A DNA stretch of 64,000 bases, taken from assembly GCF_036289385.1 (NCBI RefSeq), contig NZ_JAYFFH010000001.1, forward strand, positions 248,001-312,000, in the 5' to 3' direction. Shown piece by piece: positions 60,140 through 64,000 of this stretch (position 1 is the first letter of the stretch; each line of letters opens with the position of its first letter). The DNA is from Anaerofustis butyriciformans. Its GTDB lineage: Bacteria > Bacillota > Clostridia > Eubacteriales > Anaerofustaceae. A program made the position numbers and the translations under genes. The notes under the pieces were generated by a model. That model was not told where the DNA came from and made no database searches. It worked only from the letters and a program-made list of their open reading frames with translations.

Positions 60140-63100
60140 TTCACTTCTAAGGGCAAGAACAGGATCTTCTTTTGCCGCTTTTTTAGATGGAATTATTCCG
60201 CCTATTAATGTTAAAACAATACTTAAAATTATAAGAATTATTGCTGCGCTAATAGGTAGGGAAGCTTTTACATTTGCTCCGTCGGAAAGAATATATATAA
60301 GTTTATTTATAGGTATAAGCGCAAGTAATGAGATTCCAACACCCAAAACTCCCGCAAGAGCACCTATTATAATGGTTTCTGCATTAAATACCTGCGAAAT
60401 ATTTCTCTTTGAGGCTCCCATTGCTCTTAATATACCAATCTCTTTTTTCCTTTCAAGTACACTTATATAAGTTATTACACCAATCATAATGGAAGAAACA
60501 ACAAGTGAAATGGATACAAAGGCTATAAGAACATAACTTACGGTGTCAACTATGTTTGTAACTGAACTCATTAGCGTTCCTACCATATCCGTAAATGAAA
60601 TTACTTTATCTTCATTGCCTTCTTTTTCCATTCTTTCGTTATATTCGTTTAGTAAATTTGTTATTGATTTATTTCCTTCAAAATCTTTTGGATATATATC
60701 AATACCGCTTGGTTCATTAGGATTTGCATAGTTTAATTTCTTCAAGTTATTTTCATAAGTAACGCTTTCTTTTGAAAGAAGGGAAGTAAACAGTTCCGAA
60801 AGTTCCTCTTCACTCATGTTCATTTTGAAAGCTCCCGCAAAAGTTGAAGGGTCGATACTTATGGCATTTGAAATTGACTTGCTAAACTCTTCCATGCTTA
60901 TTGCCATTTGTGCTTGCATAGATGCACTCATTTGTCCCATAGCACTTTGCATATATTGATTCATAATAGCATTTATTTGACCTTCAATATTTTGTGATTG
61001 CATTATCTGAGTCAAATTAGAAATAATAATTTGTTTTGCAATATCTGAATTTAAGTAATCATTAATTGATTGATTTAAATCCTCAGAGCTTACAAGTTCA
61101 TTATCTTCAACATATTTCGTATATCCACCTAATACTTCATTAAATATGCTTTGCATTTTTTCTTGAGAAATAGAACCATTTGCTTGAATCTCTTCACTTA
61201 TTCTTTGGTTTATTAAATTATTTACTTCTTCAGAACTTAAATACTCGCTAAATTGTTGATTTATTTTATTTGCATTATCATTAGGGTTGTTTTTTAAATA
61301 TTCTTGATATCCTTTTATCAGTTCATCAACCAGTTTTTGAGTGTCTTCTTGTGTAATAGTAAAATTAATTTGATTTAAAATATCATTTAAATTTAAAGAA
61401 GGAAGATTGTTAGAATTCATCATTCCATTCATATCACCAAAATCAAATTTAATTTTAGATTCATCTATTTTAAAAGCAGACTGTAATGCATTTGTATCAA
61501 CTTGCATTAGTGAGTTCATATCAAAAGCATTATCATTTCCTTCATCATCAAAACTTTTACCTGTAAATACGTTTATATCAGGATTTTCAAGTTGTTGTTT
61601 TACTATCTCGCTGTTTTTTGCATTATCCATGACATGAGTTGTAAGGCTTTGTGGGTAACATATTCCCATTGATAACATCATGCTTGATGCATCTTCTTTA
61701 GGTTGTACTACTCCAACGATTTTTAAGTCTTCACCGTTTTTTACGACCTTTTTCATGTATTCTGTATTATCGGTTTTATCACGCCATAGGTTATAATTTG
61801 AATCATATTCATAACAGTCGCTGTTATCAACAAGTTTAAATGTTTTTCCGATTATATCGTCATATGAGTATTCACCGAGATTTTCAGGAACAGTTACGTT
61901 TTTATCATTTGAAAAATCTTTTACCCATTCATCAAGTTCGTCATAATCCCTAAGTCCCAAAGTATAAAGTAAAAAGTCGCTCATTCCACCATTTGATGAT
62001 AAAACAAGTACACATTCATTGTAATTTTCTGGCCATTTTCCAGCTTTTACATCGTATTGATTAATATATAAATTTTCATCACTTGGCATTTGGAAAAATA
62101 CGTTTGTACTCATCATGCTTGACATAAAAGAGTTGTTTGAAGTTCCGGAGCCTATACCAAGACTTGTAAATGTTATATCAGGATTAACCTGTCTTATTTC
62201 ATCATCTTTTTGTAAATATATCTTAGGAGAAACATCGTATTTGTATTCTATATTTTTTGCATAGTTATCAATAGGACATTCATCGCTTTCTAAATATGTT
62301 TTTAGTGATTTTAAATCGTTTGAGCCAATAGTTGAAAACATATTTGTAAGCTGTTTGTTTATTTTTATTTCTGAATCTTTTTGTTCGTTATTTGTATTTT
62401 GTATATTAATCATTGAAGTTAAATCAAAACCCGAACTTTGTATTTGTAAAGGGTATTCAGATAATGTATCTTCTTCTATTGATTTAATATAAGAGTTTAC
62501 GCCGTTTGATAGGGAAAGAATTAAGGCAATTCCTATTATTCCAATAGAACCTGCAAATGACGTAAGAATGGTTCTTCCTTTTTTTGTCTTTAAGTTGTTA
62601 AAACTTAAAGAAAGAGAAGTTAAAAAAGACATTGCCGTTTTCCCGAATTTTTTATAAACAGATTCAACCTGGTTTTCTTCATTAATTTCAAAAGGGTCAG
62701 AATCTGAACGTATTTTACCGTCTCTTAAATTTACAATACGTGTCGCATATCTTTCGGCAAGTTCCGGGTTATGGGTTACCATTACAACTAAACGGTCTTT
62801 TGCAACTTCTTTTAATAAATCCATAACTTGTATACTTGTTTCACTGTCAAGGGCTCCCGTAGGTTCGTCCGCAAGAACAATATCAGGGTTATTTACAAGA
62901 GCCCTTGCTATTGCTACTCTTTGCATCTGTCCGCCTGATAACTGATTTGGCTTTTTGTGCATTTGTTCTTTTAAACCTACTTGTTCAAGGGCTTTTATTG
63001 CTCTTTCTCTTCTTTCTGATTTGTCTATACCCGAAATAGTAAGAGCAAGTTCAACATTTGAAAGTATCGTTTGATGTGGTATTAGATTATAACTTTGAAA

Positions 63101-63364
63101 TACGAATCCTATTGTATGGTTACGATAAGAATCCCAATCCCTGTCTTTGTATTCTTTTGTTGATATTTCATTTATTATCAAATCTCCGCTGTCATATCTA
63201 TCAAGCCCTCCGATAATATTCAAAAGTGTCGTCTTACCGGAACCGCTTGGGCCTAAAATTGCAACGAATTCATTGTCTCTTAAATTCAAACTTACGTCAT
63301 CTAATGCTTTTTGAACTAAACTTCCGGTTTTATATTGTTTGCTTATATTTTTTATTTGAAGCAC
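60137..63364 (-). CDS. ABC transporter: fused ATPase and FtsX/MacB-type permease
   Basis: The protein has 1075 residues from a GTG seven bases after GGAGG. Residues 1-230 are a MacB/LolD-type ATPase (Walker A GPSGSGKTTLLN, signature LSGGQMQRVAIARAL, Walker B DIVLADEPTGALDSE). A first membrane helix lies at about 270-290 (SFAGSIGIIGIALILSL), then an outside region of about 600 residues, mostly helical with MQSAMGQMSASMQAQMAISM-like heptads, and three C-terminal helices of the FtsX domain (VLERKKEIGILRAMGASKR). MacB-type systems act as mechanotransmitters, exporting or extracting peptides and lipids. The substrate is unknown. Confidence 0.9.
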   Translation of the reverse strand: MLQIKNISKQYKTGSLVQKALDDVSLNLRDNEFVAILGPSGSGKTTLLNIIGGLDRYDSGDLIINEISTKEYKDRDWDSYRNHTIGFVFQSYNLIPHQTILSNVELALTISGIDKSERRERAIKALEQVGLKEQMHKKPNQLSGGQMQRVAIARALVNNPDIVLADEPTGALDSETSIQVMDLLKEVAKDRLVVMVTHNPELAERYATRIVNLRDGKIRSDSDPFEINEENQVESVYKKFGKTAMSFLTSLSLSFNNLKTKKGRTILTSFAGSIGIIGIALILSLSNGVNSYIKSIEEDTLSEYPLQIQSSGFDLTSMINIQNTNNEQKDSEIKINKQLTNMFSTIGSNDLKSLKTYLESDECPIDNYAKNIEYKYDVSPKIYLQKDDEIRQVNPDITFTSLGIGSGTSNNSFMSSMMSTNVFFQMPSDENLYINQYDVKAGKWPENYNECVLVLSSNGGMSDFLLYTLGLRDYDELDEWVKDFSNDKNVTVPENLGEYSYDDIIGKTFKLVDNSDCYEYDSNYNLWRDKTDNTEYMKKVVKNGEDLKIVGVVQPKEDASSMMLSMGICYPQSLTTHVMDNAKNSEIVKQQLENPDINVFTGKSFDDEGNDNAFDMNSLMQVDTNALQSAFKIDESKIKFDFGDMNGMMNSNNLPSLNLNDILNQINFTITQEDTQKLVDELIKGYQEYLKNNPNDNANKINQQFSEYLSSEEVNNLINQRISEEIQANGSISQEKMQSIFNEVLGGYTKYVEDNELVSSEDLNQSINDYLNSDIAKQIIISNLTQIMQSQNIEGQINAIMNQYMQSAMGQMSASMQAQMAISMEEFSKSISNAISIDPSTFAGAFKMNMSEEELSELFTSLLSKESVTYENNLKKLNYANPNEPSGIDIYPKDFEGNKSITNLLNEYNERMEKEGNEDKVISFTDMVGTLMSSVTNIVDTVSYVLIAFVSISLVVSSIMIGVITYISVLERKKEIGILRAMGASKRNISQVFNAETIIIGALAGVLGVGISLLALIPINKLIYILSDGANVKASLPISAAIILIILSIVLTLIGGIIPSKKAAKEDPVLALRSE

Positions 63365-63628
63365 AACTAAACCTCCAAAATTTTATAATATGCCGTAATT
63401 TCTTAATCTGTTTTAGCATTTGATATATGATGTAATTTTAACATATTTGAAAATAAGTTTATATAGTTTTAATTAAATATTAATTATCATTTTTTTAAAA
63501 AAAGATAGAAGTATTTTTTACTATAAATAAAGTTGTGTTTTAAATTAAATAATAATTAAGAATTAATTAATGTTCTATGTAATATTGTCGATTTATGATA
63601 CAATATTAAAATGTAAGGAGAATAATAT
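63365..63628. other. AT-rich intergenic region between divergent genes
   Basis: It separates the ABC transporter gene (minus) and the small zinc-ribbon gene (plus). It must hold both promoters; only the box at 63596-63604 is clear. No gene or repeat is seen. Confidence 0.4.
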
Positions 63629-63808
63629 ATGGAAAAGATATGTCCAAAGTGTAAAAGCAAACATATTGAAGAAATGATATACGGTCTTATGTATTTTGAA
63701 GCTTGTGAAGCAATGGGGAAAGATGAAGGTTTTTACGGCGGATGTTTTGAAGATGAAAAAACAAGACCTGATTACATATGCCTTGACTGCGGACATAAAT
63801 GGAAATAA
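63629..63808 (+). CDS. Small zinc-ribbon protein (59 residues)
   Basis: This short frame starts at an ATG eight bases after AAGGAG and encodes ICPKCKSKHIEEM at the N-terminus and YICLDCGHKWK at the C-terminus: two CxxC pairs flanking a central acidic loop, a rubredoxin-like zinc ribbon. The ending C-x-x-C-G-x-x-W is common in such proteins. A well placed extended -10 (TGATACAAT at 63596-63604) precedes it. The function is unknown. It may share a transcript with the next gene. Confidence 0.75.
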   Translation: MEKICPKCKSKHIEEMIYGLMYFEACEAMGKDEGFYGGCFEDEKTRPDYICLDCGHKWK

Positions 63809-63831
63809 ATATCATATATTAAAAGATTACA

Positions 63832-64000
63832 ATGAATATGGAAAAAGACCTGAACAGGACGTTTATAAGCACTGTTAACGTTCCTGCAGATACAAAAAAT
63901 TATTTTATAGAACAAACAAAAGAATTTAAAGAAGCAATTATGATGTATGGATGTGCAATAAGAGAAGTTAAAACTAAACTTGAAGTTTTAAATGACGAAC
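63832..64000 (+). CDS. Probable RelA/SpoT-type GTP pyrophosphokinase (3' end outside window)
   Basis: Only the first 56 codons are present. The stretch FKEAIMMYGCAIREVKTKLE followed by VLNDE closely resembles the N-terminus of small alarmone synthetases (RelQ/RelP-like), where a helix Y-x-x-A-x-x-E-x-x-x-K-L-x-x-L precedes the synthetase core. These enzymes make (p)ppGpp. The catalytic motifs lie beyond the window, so this is a prediction. The start could also be the ATG at 63838. No good Shine-Dalgarno sequence is visible before either ATG. Confidence 0.55.
   Translation, partial: MNMEKDLNRTFISTVNVPADTKNYFIEQTKEFKEAIMMYGCAIREVKTKLEVLNDE

Overview
The window is AT-rich DNA from a spore-forming, low-GC Gram-positive bacterium, most likely an anaerobic member of the Clostridia. 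The evidence is Spo0A, SpoIVB and an alpha/beta-type SASP, a B12-dependent class II ribonucleotide reductase, the gene order tlyA-nadK-argR-recN-spoIVB-spo0A, strong AGGAGG ribosome-binding sites and A/T-ending codons. I do not assign a species.

Layout. (1) 1-2263: three tandem copies of a membrane-anchored extracellular protein of unknown function; the first is cut by the window edge. (2) 2296-17905: a late-gene block of a short-tailed (P22/podovirus-like) prophage: large terminase, scaffold, coat, decoration protein, head-tail connector, a 696-residue tail/stabilisation protein, small virion proteins, two duplicated collagen-like tail fibres, a carbohydrate-binding-type tail protein, and a lysis cassette (XhlA-like, M15 endolysin, SPP1-type holin). 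Portal, integrase, repressor and replication genes are not seen. Its long intergenic spaces carry six copies of a structured element (here E1-E6; three hairpins with compensatory base changes), usually followed by a degenerate 55-bp tandem repeat (T arrays) and an intrinsic terminator. I regard this as the most unusual feature of the window. (3) 17926-21814: four membrane-anchored or lipoprotein genes of unknown function. (4) 21932-28858: the shikimate/chorismate operon aroF-aroB-aroA-aroC-(chorismate mutase fused to a shortened prephenate dehydratase)-aroE-aroK, preceded by a strong promoter and a Phe/Tyr-rich 40-residue leader peptide with mutually exclusive antiterminator and terminator hairpins. 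(5) 28979-34075: nrdJ, a TraB-family membrane protein, tyrA. (6) 34062-42047: DUF421/DUF4363 pair, small membrane proteins, then tlyA-nadK-argR-recN-spoIVB-spo0A. (7) 42140-49675: GntR/UTRA regulator, metallo-beta-lactamase-fold protein, ACT/UPF0210 pair, ornithine/alanine-type racemase, cysteine desulfurase-ThiI, MerR-like protein, SASP. (8) 49906-53593: a promoter with an operator-like direct repeat driving class II aldolase-PHP-DeoC-like genes, then ldh. (9) 53629-58112: glutaredoxin-like protein, GT2-GtrA glycosyltransferase, EamA transporter, tRNA-Leu(CAA), and a small island with a zinc-ribbon/membrane-protein gene pair and a decayed large serine recombinase. (10) 58358-64000: PHP histidinol phosphatase, a zinc-finger/SHOCT protein, a 1075-residue ABC transporter fusion, a 59-residue zinc-ribbon protein, and the start of a probable (p)ppGpp synthetase.

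How the parts fit: the aro operon supplies chorismate and its leader probably senses Phe/Tyr supply; tyrA, 5 kb away, takes prephenate towards tyrosine, whereas the prephenate dehydratase half of the local P-protein looks incomplete. The recN-spo0A cluster and the SASP belong to DNA repair and sporulation. All calls rest on reading the sequence; no database search was run.
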